This document shows, in pieces, positions 1 through 5,963 of a stretch of DNA of 16,156 nucleotides (positions are counted from its first letter, which is position 1; each line of letters starts with the position of its first letter). Made by a program: the position numbers and the translations under genes. The stretch comes from Hominenteromicrobium gallistercoris (lineage in GTDB: Bacteria > Bacillota > Clostridia > Oscillospirales > Acutalibacteraceae), in NCBI GenBank assembly GCA_019119145.1, contig DWXR01000072.1, positions 1 to 16,156 on the forward strand, read 5' to 3'. The notes below the pieces were generated by a model. It was not told the origin of the DNA and searched no databases. It worked only from the letters and a program-made list of their open reading frames with translations.

Positions 1-1
1 G

Positions 2-610
2 GCCGCCCGGTTCTGGGACGTCACCGGCGGGAAGGTGTCTCTGGGCGGAACGGATGTGTCCACAGTGGACCCGGAGACTCTCCTGCGCTCCTACTCCATG
101 GTGTTCCAGGATGTGGTGCTCTTCCGGGACACGGTGATGGAGAACATCCGCCTGGGCCGCCGGGGCGCCACCGACGAGGAGGTGCTGGAAGCCGCCAAAG
201 CCGCCCAATGCGACGAGTTCATCCGCAAGCTGCCTCAGGGCTATCAGACGGTGATCGGAGAGAACGGCTCCACCCTCTCCGGGGGCGAACGGCAGCGGAT
301 CTCCATCGCCCGGGCGCTTCTAAAGGACGCGCCGGTGGTGTTGCTGGACGAGGCCACTGCCAGCCTGGATGTGGAGAACGAAAGCGCCGTCCAGACCGCT
401 CTCTCCCGCCTGCTCCAGGGCAAGACGGTGCTGGTCATCGCCCACCGGATGCGCACCGTGGCGGGGGCCGACCACATCGTGGTGCTGGAGGACGGCCATG
501 TGGCCCAGCAGGGCACCCCGGCGGAGCTGATGGAGCAGGGCGGCCTCTACCGCCGCATGGTGGAGCTCCAGAGCGAGAGCGCCCGGTGGCGGCTGTCGGG
601 TAAGAAATAA
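2..610 (+). CDS. ABC transporter ATP-binding/permease protein, C-terminal nucleotide-binding domain (5' partial)
   Basis: This is the C-terminal part of an ABC exporter subunit; the frame is open to the left edge, so the membrane domain and Walker A lie outside the window. About 202 residues are visible. They carry the Q-loop context (MVFQDVVLF), the ABC signature LSGGERQRISIARAL, Walker B with D-loop (VVLLDEATASLD) and the switch histidine (IAHRM). The segment reading RFWDVTGGKVSLGG just before is typical of MdlB/IrtB-like half transporters that work as heterodimers, and the tail (QQGTPAELMEQGGLYRRMVELQ) is typical of fused permease-ATPases. It should hydrolyse ATP to drive export of an unknown substrate. 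Codons look richer in CGG and GGG than in the genes to the right (an impression, not counted). A terminator follows directly, so this is the last gene of its operon. Confidence 0.93.
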   Translation, partial: AARFWDVTGGKVSLGGTDVSTVDPETLLRSYSMVFQDVVLFRDTVMENIRLGRRGATDEEVLEAAKAAQCDEFIRKLPQGYQTVIGENGSTLSGGERQRISIARALLKDAPVVLLDEATASLDVENESAVQTALSRLLQGKTVLVIAHRMRTVAGADHIVVLEDGHVAQQGTPAELMEQGGLYRRMVELQSESARWRLSGKK

Positions 611-619
611 AGCAGAACG

Positions 620-670
620 ACTGACAGGCGGCTCCCAACCATGAGCGTCGCCCGCCGGTCGGTTTATTCT
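620..670 (+). terminator. Rho-independent terminator after the ABC gene
   Basis: A 12-bp stem (arms 620-631 and 652-663, with one A/G mismatch and one G-U pair) encloses a 20-nt loop and runs into a T-rich stretch (tttattctt). It starts 10 bases after the ABC stop codon. Confidence 0.7.
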
Positions 671-777
671 TAACAACTTGCCCTATTAGATTTTTTCGGT
701 GAAATATATTCGTCTGCTGCCAAAAACCTTGATTTCATGCGGGTTTGCGAGAGTGTCGTTATGAACATCGGTACCAC

Positions 778-816
778 GTCGCGGCGAGCCCTTGTAGCTC
801 GCCGCGACTTTCTTTT
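778..816 (+). terminator. Strong hairpin with T-rich tail, terminator-like
   Basis: A perfect 12-bp stem (arms 778-789 and 797-808) with a 7-base loop is followed by TTTCTTTT at 809-816. It has the form of a Rho-independent terminator but sits about 165 bases after the ABC stop, behind the first terminator. It may instead be part of the repeat element. Confidence 0.45.
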
Positions 817-972
817 CCGAAAGCCGCGGCTTCGCCTTACGGGCTGCCGCTCCTCCCCGCAAAAAGCCACGCTCGGTTCGGCTGCTCGGTTGCAAGCGCC
901 CTCGCTGACGCCTCACTGTCGCTACCAGCTTTTTGCGGAAAAACCATCGCTCAACGCCCTTGCTCCTCCGCA

Positions 973-1003
973 AAAGCCCTGCGCGCGCCGCGCATTGCAG
1001 GGC
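973..1003 (-). terminator. Probable terminator of the alkylation-repair gene
   Basis: On the minus strand a GCCCTGC/GCAGGGC stem (997-1003 with 976-982) is followed by TTTTGCGG. It lies about 30 bases after the stop codon of the DNA alkylation repair gene. The plus side is also T-rich (gtttctttt). Confidence 0.45.
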
Positions 1004-1034
1004 GCAGTTTCTTTTGGCCGAACCCCCCCCCCTT

Positions 1035-1724
1035 TCACTTCCGCTTCATCGCGCGCAGGCGGGCTTTGTCCTCCGGGGAGATGCAGCGGGATTCGAGCAT
1101 CTTCTGGATCGCCTTGTTGTACGTCCAGTCGTCGAGCGCGGTCGTTTCGAGGAAGGCGAACGTCTTATCGCGGTACTTCGCCATTGCGGTCGCCGCCGCC
1201 CACGCCGCGCCCATCTTATAGTAGTACGCGTCGCAGTGCGTTTCGTTCAGCACCGCAAACACGCGGTCGATGTAATCGTCGGTCAGGAAGTGGCACAGCA
1301 TGGTGACGGCGAGCACGCGCAGCGTGAACGGCTCCTCAGACGCGCGGAGCGTCATCAGGAATTCCCAGGTCTCGGCCGGGTGCTTTGCGGCCTGCTTGAA
1401 CGACTGGCAGAGCGCGTCGCAGTTCGCCCAGTTGTCGATGTGCGGGATCGCGCGGGCGAACCAGCCGAGCGCCTCGCCGATCTCCCCGCGCAGGCGGCCG
1501 AGCACAAAGCCGTACAGCGTCGTCATCTCCATGCTCGAAAAGTCGCACGATTCGAGAAAGCCGCGCGCGTCCTCCTTCGCGATGACGGCCGCCATCGCGC
1601 GCAGCTCGGGCAGGCGCACGCCGAGCATCGGCAGCGCGGAACCCTTCGTCAGGGACAGCGAAAATTCGCGGTATTTTTCGTCCCGGCGGCGCTCGAGTTC
1701 TTCCTTGATTTCATGCAGATCCAT
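1035..1724 (-). CDS. DNA alkylation repair protein, AlkD-like
   Basis: The 229-residue protein resembles the AlkD/AlkC-like DNA alkylation repair family, built of HEAT-like helical repeats that bind damaged duplex DNA and excise N3- or N7-alkylated purines. Recognisable features are the N-terminal charged helix (IKEELERRRDEKYREF), the early motif (LGVRLPELRAMA) matching the family pattern, the central IDNWANCD segment that typifies this group, and the C-terminal WTYNKAIQKMLESRCI helix. The length is normal for the family. The start at 1724 has a good ribosome binding site (GGAGG about 9 bases upstream). The gene is monocistronic: repeat DNA lies downstream and the oadB promoter diverges upstream. 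The family call is secure; the exact lesion is not deducible. Confidence 0.85.
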   Translation of the reverse strand: MDLHEIKEELERRRDEKYREFSLSLTKGSALPMLGVRLPELRAMAAVIAKEDARGFLESCDFSSMEMTTLYGFVLGRLRGEIGEALGWFARAIPHIDNWANCDALCQSFKQAAKHPAETWEFLMTLRASEEPFTLRVLAVTMLCHFLTDDYIDRVFAVLNETHCDAYYYKMGAAWAAATAMAKYRDKTFAFLETTALDDWTYNKAIQKMLESRCISPEDKARLRAMKRK

Positions 1725-1748
1725 TTTCTTTTCCTCCGAAATATTTTC

Positions 1749-1777
1749 TTGACAAACTCGTCATATTCCCTTAAACT
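1749..1777 (+). promoter_or_regulatory. SigA-type promoter of the oadB leader
   Basis: A perfect -35 TTGACA (1749-1754) is separated by 17 bases from a TAAACT -10 (1772-1777, 4 of 6 matches). The predicted start near 1784 falls just at the 5' end of the structured leader. Confidence 0.6.
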
Positions 1778-1783
1778 ATTTGG

Positions 1784-1907
1784 TATAAAAGGGAGTAGCA
1801 TGCAGAGATATCTGTAATGCAGGCGACAGCACGGCGGAGCCCCCGCCCGTCTGCATTTTAATTTGCGAGACTTTTATCATGTACCGGGCATGATAGGGTC
1901 TTTTTTT
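1784..1907 (+). promoter_or_regulatory. Riboswitch-like leader (yybP-ykoY-type cation aptamer candidate) with transcription attenuator
   Basis: The leader folds with a closing stem AUAAAAG (1785-1791) against CUUUUAU (1871-1877). Next comes an internal loop GGAGUA (1792-1797) opposite GAGA (1867-1870), then a GC/GC step (1798-1799 with 1865-1866). This closely resembles the conserved base of the yybP-ykoY (Mn2+) riboswitch, whose consensus has GGGGAGUAG on the 5' side and GCAAGACC on the 3' side. Inside are a CAGA/UCUG hairpin (1803-1814) and a long arm closed by AUGCAG/CUGCAU (1817-1822/1851-1856). The 3' strand of the closing stem overlaps the 5' arm of a terminator (1868-1881 with 1889-1901, then seven T), so ligand binding would favour read-through, an ON switch. 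The interior does not obviously match the consensus, and the gene downstream is a Na+ pump. A Na+-sensing (DUF1646 motif) or other cation aptamer is therefore also possible. Confidence 0.5.
1868..1907 (+). terminator. Attenuator terminator in the oadB leader
   Basis: Arms 1868-1881 (agac...atcatg) and 1889-1901 (catgat...gtct) pair with one bulged T and two G-U pairs around a 7-base loop. They are followed by T1901-1907. The hairpin lies between the promoter and the gene, so it must be conditional for the gene to be expressed. Confidence 0.7.
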
Positions 1908-1958
1908 ATGTAAAAAAGACCCTTTTGCGCCGGAAATCTAATGAAAGGGCTGAACCCC

Positions 1959-3089
1959 ATGGACTTTGTGGACTTTCTTTTTTCCAACGTGTTCAACATC
2001 ACCTGGCAGCATGTCGTGATGTGGTGTATCGGCGGTATCCTGATTTACCTCGCGATCGCCAAGAAGATGGAGCCTACTCTGCTGCTCCCGATCGGCTTCG
2101 GCACGATTCTCGTCAACATCCCGCTCACCGGCGTCATCACGCAGGAGTATATGCACGGCGACGAGATCGGCGTCATCAGCCTGCTGTTTGACTCCGGCAT
2201 CGGCAACGAGCTGTTCCCGCTTCTGCTGTTCATCGGCATCGGCGCGATGATCGACTTCGAGCCGCTGCTGACGAACCCGAAGCTGTTCCTGTTCGGCGCG
2301 GCGGCGCAGTTCGGCATCTTCTTCACGCTGAGCATGGCCCGCCTCTTCGGCTTTGAGCTGCACGACGCGGCCTCCATTTCGATCATCGGCGCGGCGGACG
2401 GCCCGACCTCCATCTTCGTCGCAAACACGCTGAATTCGAACTATATCGGCGCAATCACCGTCGCGGCCTACTCCTACATGGCGCTGGTCCCGATCGTCCA
2501 GCCGCCGGTCATCCGCCTGATGACGACGAAGAAAGAGCGCCGCATCCGCATGGAGTACAAGCCCGGCACGGTCTCGAAGCAGACCAAGATCCTGTTCCCG
2601 ATCATCATCACGGCTGTGGTCAGCATCGTTTCCTACCGTTCGGCGGCCCTCATCGGCTTCCTGATGTTCGGCAACCTGCTGCGCGAGTGCGGCGTGCTGA
2701 ACAGCCTCTCTGAGACGGCGCAGAATGTGCTCGCCAACCTCATCACGCTGCTGCTCGGCATCTCGATCACGGCGCACATGACGGCGGAAGAGTTCCTGCG
2801 CGTCGACACGCTGCTGATCCTCGCGCTCGGCCTCATCGCCTTCGTATTCGACACCTTCGGCGGCGTGCTGTTCGCCAAGGTCCTGAACCTCTTCGTCAAG
2901 AAGAAGGTCAACCCGATGATCGGCGCGGCGGGCATCTCGGCGTTCCCGATGTCGGCCCGCATCATCCAGAAGATGGGCCAGAAAGAGGATCCGCAGAACT
3001 TCCTCCTGATGCACGCGGTCGGCGCGAACGTCTCCGGCCAGATCGCCTCGGTTATCGCGGGCGGCATCATTCTGAACCTCATTCACTGA
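1959..3089 (+). CDS. oadB: Sodium-ion-translocating decarboxylase, beta subunit (OadB/GcdB/MmdB family)
   Basis: This 376-residue polytopic membrane protein is the beta subunit of biotin-dependent Na+-pumping decarboxylases. That subunit decarboxylates carboxybiotin and exports Na+. The family's functional residues are present: GAADGPT with Asp147 (equivalent to Asp203 of Klebsiella OadB), Tyr173 in AAYSYMALVP, and the region VIII motif with Asn318, Gly322, Ser327 and Arg334. The spacing of the last four equals that of Asn373, Gly377, Ser382 and Arg389. I chose ATG 1959 because AAAGGG (1944-1949) sits 9 bases upstream; ATG 1941 would add six residues but has no clear ribosome binding site. 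A gamma-like gene follows after 16 bases. No carboxyltransferase or biotin carrier is in the window, so the substrate (oxaloacetate, malonate, methylmalonyl-CoA or glutaconyl-CoA) is open. Confidence 0.93.
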   Translation: MDFVDFLFSNVFNITWQHVVMWCIGGILIYLAIAKKMEPTLLLPIGFGTILVNIPLTGVITQEYMHGDEIGVISLLFDSGIGNELFPLLLFIGIGAMIDFEPLLTNPKLFLFGAAAQFGIFFTLSMARLFGFELHDAASISIIGAADGPTSIFVANTLNSNYIGAITVAAYSYMALVPIVQPPVIRLMTTKKERRIRMEYKPGTVSKQTKILFPIIITAVVSIVSYRSAALIGFLMFGNLLRECGVLNSLSETAQNVLANLITLLLGISITAHMTAEEFLRVDTLLILALGLIAFVFDTFGGVLFAKVLNLFVKKKVNPMIGAAGISAFPMSARIIQKMGQKEDPQNFLLMHAVGANVSGQIASVIAGGIILNLIH

Positions 3090-3105
3090 GAAAGGAGCCT
3101 ATATC

Positions 3106-3243
3106 ATGAACCTGGACTTCGCAGCTTTTGTGGACAGCCTTCAATACATGGGGAAGGGCATGCTCGGTGTCTTCCTCGTGATCATCATCATCATCCTTTC
3201 CATCTACCTGATGAACTTCATCTTCAAGCCAAGATCGAAGTAA
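3106..3243 (+). CDS. Small gamma-like subunit of Na+-translocating decarboxylase (OadG-like)
   Basis: A 45-residue protein starts 16 bases after oadB with a strong ribosome binding site (AAAGGAG, 8 bases before ATG). It has a short N-terminal segment (MNLDFAAFVDSLQYMGKG), one membrane helix rich in Ile (GMLGVFLVIIIIILSIYLM) and a basic tail (FKPRSK). The pattern G-x-G-M-x-x-V/L-F near the helix start matches the N-terminal helix of OadG. Known gamma subunits anchor and assemble the complex and often carry a longer, sometimes Zn-binding, tail, which is absent here. Position and helix make a mini gamma subunit the best reading; a generic small membrane peptide is the alternative. Confidence 0.7.
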   Translation: MNLDFAAFVDSLQYMGKGMLGVFLVIIIIILSIYLMNFIFKPRSK

Positions 3244-3264
3244 TCGAAAACCGAAAAAACACAG

Positions 3265-3303
3265 AGCGGGGATCCCGGCCAGGCCGGCGATCCCCGCTTT
3301 TTT
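3265..3303 (+). terminator. Terminator of the oadB operon, possibly bidirectional
   Basis: A perfect 10-bp stem AGCGGGGATC (3265-3274) with 3289-3298 encloses a further CCGG/CCGG pair and is followed by six T (3298-3303). On the minus strand the stem is followed, after a short gap, by a T-rich run, so it may also end the fliB-like transcript that stops at 3310. Confidence 0.85.
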
Positions 3304-3309
3304 GCTGCC

Positions 3310-4347
3310 TTACCCGAAAAGGCGCTTGAGGCTTTCCGCCGAGAAGGCGGCGTCCTCGTGCAGGGCGCGCAGCATATCCTCCATGTTTTCGGCGCTGTAT
3401 TCGACCTGCTTCGAGTAGTCCTTCGTGCAGGTGATGCGGTCCCACGGCGTGAACGCGCCGGTATCCCGCAGGCACTTCGTGTTCATCAGGCAGATGAACC
3501 AGACGCTGACGGCGCAGAACTTGACGCGCGCCGAGAGGTTCCCCTCCAGCACGCCGCGCGCGAAGTGGCGGTACAGGAAGTAGACGAGCAGGTTCTCGTA
3601 GCCGCCGTCGATTTCGTCGAGATTCACAGCGAGCGACGCGTCGGCGAGCAGGCGGACGGACTCGGGCCACGAATCGTCGTACGGCTCGAGCGCCTCCATG
3701 ACCTGCAAAAGCGCCTCGCGCGTGTCCAGCGCCGGGCTGTCCGGCAAAACGTCCGACGGCGCGGGCTTTTTCAGCAGCTCCCGCTGCACGCGCACGCCGA
3801 AGTCGATGAGCCGGTGCATGCGCACGCGCAGCGGCAGCGAGCGGTCCTGCACGAGGCGGAACGCCTCGTCCCGCAGGCGGAAGATCTGCATGCCGCTGTC
3901 CGGCACGACCGCGGCGTCCGGCAGCTCGCCGACCGTCGTCGTGATGAACGTGATCGGCGCCGTCTGCTCGAACAGAAGGCGGCACGCCTCCTCGCAGCAC
4001 AGGCCGACGCCCATCTCCATCCGGTCGGCAAACTGCTCGTAGAACCGCGGGTGCTCGCGGCAGATCTCGCACAGCCCGTCGTCGCCGAGCTCGAAAATCA
4101 CCTCGCAGAGGTTGTCGTCCGTGAGGAACGGGCAGCGCTCGTCCTCCGTCAGCCGGAAGCAGGCCATGCCCTCGGGCAGCTCCTCGATCTGCTCGCGCAG
4201 CCGCTCGCCGAACTCGCCCTCGAGCGTCTCGTAATACGCTTTCGTATCGGGGTCTATATCGATCTCCCAGCCCGCGCAGCACGTGTCGCTGCAGGCGGAC
4301 GCCGTGCAGCGGAACCGGTCGTAAAAATTCGGTTTGACAAATTTCAT
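3310..4347 (-). CDS. FliB-like flagellin lysine-N-methylase family protein (Cys-rich, YkgJ-type)
   Basis: The 345-residue protein matches the family annotated as flagellin lysine-N-methylase (FliB). Its hallmark N-terminus is present: Cys14, Cys19, Cys23 and Cys24 in RCTASACSDTCCAGW, then RCPFL...LC (Cys72, Cys81) and LCEICREHPRF (Cys93, Cys96), with a later GLCCEEACRLL. These cysteines are expected to bind a metal or Fe-S cluster. In Salmonella FliB methylates flagellin lysines, but homologues are common in clostridia without that partner, and no flagellar gene is in this window, so the substrate here is unknown. The gene follows the LacI-family regulator after 9 bases and is probably cotranscribed with it. 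Family call strong; biochemical role weak. Confidence 0.8.
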   Translation of the reverse strand: MKFVKPNFYDRFRCTASACSDTCCAGWEIDIDPDTKAYYETLEGEFGERLREQIEELPEGMACFRLTEDERCPFLTDDNLCEVIFELGDDGLCEICREHPRFYEQFADRMEMGVGLCCEEACRLLFEQTAPITFITTTVGELPDAAVVPDSGMQIFRLRDEAFRLVQDRSLPLRVRMHRLIDFGVRVQRELLKKPAPSDVLPDSPALDTREALLQVMEALEPYDDSWPESVRLLADASLAVNLDEIDGGYENLLVYFLYRHFARGVLEGNLSARVKFCAVSVWFICLMNTKCLRDTGAFTPWDRITCTKDYSKQVEYSAENMEDMLRALHEDAAFSAESLKRLFG

Positions 4348-4356
4348 GTTTCTTCT

Positions 4357-5445
4357 TTACCCCTGTCTCGTCGTTTTTGCGGGATCGGGCGGGACCTCCG
4401 CCGCGGGCAGCTTCGTGCCCGGCTTCAGCACGGCCCGCATGTGCGTCGCGAGCACCTTGCGCACCGGCTCGGGCAGAGGCCCCGTGCAGCGCGCGCGCTC
4501 CATCAAAAGCTCCGCCGCGGCGATTGCCACCGCGGGCGTGCCCGGCGCGTAGTCCGTGTAATACCCGTACGCCTGCAGCGCGCCGTCGTCGTCGAGGCCG
4601 GTCAGGAAAATATCCTCCGGCACGCGCAGGCCGGCCGCGGTGATCGTCCGCAGCATGGAGGCGTCCCAGCCCTTTGAAAAATTGATGATCGCCTTCGGCG
4701 GGTTTTTGCGGTGCACGATCTCCTCGAGGAACGCCCCGCGCTCCCGCCACGCCTCGATCGGCGCGAGCATGCGGTTTTCCGGCGGCACCTGCACGCCGAA
4801 CTCCGCGCAGGCCGTCTCGAAGGCCCGCAGCCGCTGGCGGCCCGGCGCGTAGACCGGCGGGTCCGCCATATAGGCAATGTTGCGCCAGCCGCGCGCGAGC
4901 ACCTCGCGCGTCGCCTCGTAGCAGGCGCCGAAATTGTCGATATACACGCCGTCGCACGCGATGCCCGCCGGCTCGCGGTCCACGCACACGACCGGGATGC
5001 CGCTGCGCCGGATGCTGTTCAGGTACTCCGCGTTGCTGCCGCCCGGCCCGTCGACCGGCGTGATGAACAGCGCGGCGATTTTATACGAAAGCAGGTCGTC
5101 GATCAGCCGCCGCTCGCGCTCCACGCTCGCGTCGGAGTTGCACAGCAGCAGCCGGTAGTCGTACTGCTCGGCGATCTTGTCCGCCGTGTAGAACAGCTCG
5201 CTGAAAAAGGGCGCGAAGATCTGCGGCACGACCACGCCGATGATGCGCGAACGCGACTTGGACAGGCTGACCGCGATGGCGCTCGGCGAATAATCGAGCG
5301 ACTCGACCGCCTGCATCACGCGCGCCCTCGTGCCGGCGCTGACATAGCCGGTGTTGTTCAGCACGCGCGACACCGTGGACTGGGACACGCCCGCCTTCTG
5401 CGCGACGTCCCGAATCGTAGCCGTTGATACCGTTCCCGCACCCAT
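4357..5445 (-). CDS. LacI-family transcriptional regulator
   Basis: The 362-residue protein has a classic LacI helix-turn-helix and hinge at residues 9-60 (TIRDVAQKAGVSQSTVSRVL, then YSPSAIAVSLS). A periplasmic-binding-like sensor domain follows, with the usual markers IGVVVPQIFAPFFSELF, PVVCVDREP and LTGLDDDG. The start at 5445 has AGGGGG about 7 bases upstream and its own TTGACA-17-TATCAT promoter. No sugar transport or catabolic gene adjoins it. Its nearest partners are the downstream FliB-like gene, which it probably shares a transcript with, and a divergent small-peptide gene whose promoter lies 30 bases from its own. Autoregulation or control of the divergent gene is plausible, but I found no convincing LacI-type palindrome with a central CG. 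Confidence 0.9.
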   Translation of the reverse strand: MGAGTVSTATIRDVAQKAGVSQSTVSRVLNNTGYVSAGTRARVMQAVESLDYSPSAIAVSLSKSRSRIIGVVVPQIFAPFFSELFYTADKIAEQYDYRLLLCNSDASVERERRLIDDLLSYKIAALFITPVDGPGGSNAEYLNSIRRSGIPVVCVDREPAGIACDGVYIDNFGACYEATREVLARGWRNIAYMADPPVYAPGRQRLRAFETACAEFGVQVPPENRMLAPIEAWRERGAFLEEIVHRKNPPKAIINFSKGWDASMLRTITAAGLRVPEDIFLTGLDDDGALQAYGYYTDYAPGTPAVAIAAAELLMERARCTGPLPEPVRKVLATHMRAVLKPGTKLPAAEVPPDPAKTTRQG

Positions 5446-5483
5446 ACCTGTTCCCCCTGCTTTTGCTGATGTTCCAGAAATAT

Positions 5484-5512
5484 ATGATATATGCTTTTTA
5501 CCGGACTGTCAA
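5484..5512 (-). promoter_or_regulatory. Promoter of the LacI-family gene
   Basis: On the minus strand a perfect TTGACA (5507-5512) lies 17 bases from TATCAT (5484-5489, one mismatch). Confidence 0.75.
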
Positions 5513-5541
5513 GAAAACCGCCCGCAATGTTTGAAAAAGGT

Positions 5542-5570
5542 TTGACATTTCACAAAAACTTGGGTATGAT
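5542..5570 (+). promoter_or_regulatory. Strong promoter of the 49-residue peptide gene
   Basis: TTGACA (5542-5547), a 17-base spacer, then TATGAT (5565-5570). It diverges from the LacI-gene promoter with only 29 bases between the two -35 boxes, so one bound regulator could affect both. Confidence 0.75.
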
Positions 5571-5646
5571 AAGGGTAAATAGACGCGTTGCCTGCTCGTG
5601 CGGCGCGCAAAAGTGAAACGACACGCAGAAAGGACGGTCTCAGTTT

Positions 5647-5796
5647 ATGAAATGCTTGAATAAGGTTCTCACAATTATCGGCTGCATCACGGCGATTGTC
5701 GCCGTTGTCGCTGCGGCCTTCGCCGTATTTTCGTATTTTGACAAGAAAAAGCAGGACGCAGAGCTGGAGGAGTACCTCGAAGGGGCCATCCAGTAA
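5647..5796 (+). CDS. Small single-pass membrane protein (49 aa), function unknown
   Basis: The predicted peptide begins MKCLNKVLTIIGCITAIVA, continues through one hydrophobic helix (about residues 8-30), and ends with a charged, cytosolic-looking tail (FDKKKQDAELEEYLEGAIQ). I do not recognise a named family; the layout resembles many uncharacterised clostridial small membrane proteins with a KKK..ELEEYL tail. Support for a real gene is a near-consensus promoter with predicted start near 5577, a ribosome binding site (AGAAAGGA) about 12 bases upstream, and a terminator 18 bases after the stop. It is a complete monocistronic unit divergent from the LacI-family gene. Confidence 0.7.
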   Translation: MKCLNKVLTIIGCITAIVAVVAAAFAVFSYFDKKKQDAELEEYLEGAIQ

Positions 5797-5813
5797 GCCT
5801 ATGCGCATAAAAG

Positions 5814-5856
5814 ACAGGGCCGTCCGGTTTTCCGACCAGACGGCCTTTCTGTTTTC
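5814..5856 (+). terminator. Terminator of the 49-residue peptide gene
   Basis: Stem GGCCGTC (5818-5824) with GACGGCC (5839-5845), extended by ACAG/CTGT, followed by TTTCTGTTTT. Confidence 0.75.
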
Positions 5857-5917
5857 AGGCGCCTGCACGGGCTGACGCGGCGGCCCGCCCAAAGCGCCCC
5901 GTGCCGTGCAGCGGCCG
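5857..5917. other. Short gap with an imperfect inverted repeat between convergent terminators
   Basis: CTGCACGG near 5864 and its complement CCGTGCAG near 5905 form an 8-bp inverted repeat around a GC-rich interior. No gene is visible. It lies between the plus-strand and minus-strand terminators. Confidence 0.35.
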
Positions 5918-5953
5918 AAAAAAGGGTTCTGCGGACGCCTTCCCGCAGAACCC
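5918..5953 (-). terminator. Terminator of spoVAEb
   Basis: On the minus strand an 11-bp perfect stem (5943-5953 with 5924-5934) is followed by six T (5918-5923). It lies 10 bases after the spoVAEb stop. Confidence 0.85.
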
Positions 5954-5963
5954 CTTTGCCTTT

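Larger units (their letters stand above)
671..1034. repeat. Gene-free region with several inverted repeats (candidate intergenic repeat element)
   Basis: No credible gene lies in these ~360 bases; open frames here lack family resemblance and run through repeats. Three inverted repeats are visible: a perfect 12-bp pair at 778-789/797-808 followed by a T-rich run; a perfect 11-bp pair at 857-867/928-938 (CCGCAAAAAGC and its complement) around a GC-rich 60-base interior; and a 7-bp pair at 976-982/997-1003. A run of 10 C follows at 1023-1032. The structure looks like a dispersed intergenic element, but copy number cannot be judged from one window. Confidence 0.4.

Noticed and set aside
857..938. 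Inverted repeats as ends of an insertion sequence
   Set aside because: No transposase fragment or flanking target duplication was found; arms are only 11 bases.
1023..1032. Run of 10 C as a phase-variable tract
   Set aside because: It lies downstream of a stop codon, not in a coding or promoter region, so slippage would have no obvious effect; it could also be a sequencing weak spot.
737..1306. Plus-strand open frames across the repeat region and the alkylation gene
   Set aside because: No ribosome binding site or family match, and they pass through hairpins, the poly-C tract and antisense to a real gene.
1938..3086. Minus-strand open frame opposite the whole of oadB
   Set aside because: Translation is a run of Asp/Arg/Glu/His without domains, as expected from the reverse of a membrane protein gene; the plus frame has all OadB catalytic residues.
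3224..4987. Long minus-strand open frame of 587 codons spanning the FliB-like gene and much of the LacI gene
   Set aside because: It is an Arg/Ala-rich shadow in another frame of high-GC genes; the FliB and LacI frames carry clear family motifs.
5446..5646. LacI-type operator between the divergent promoters
   Set aside because: Searched by eye for a palindrome with a central CG; only weak repeats such as GTTTGA were found.
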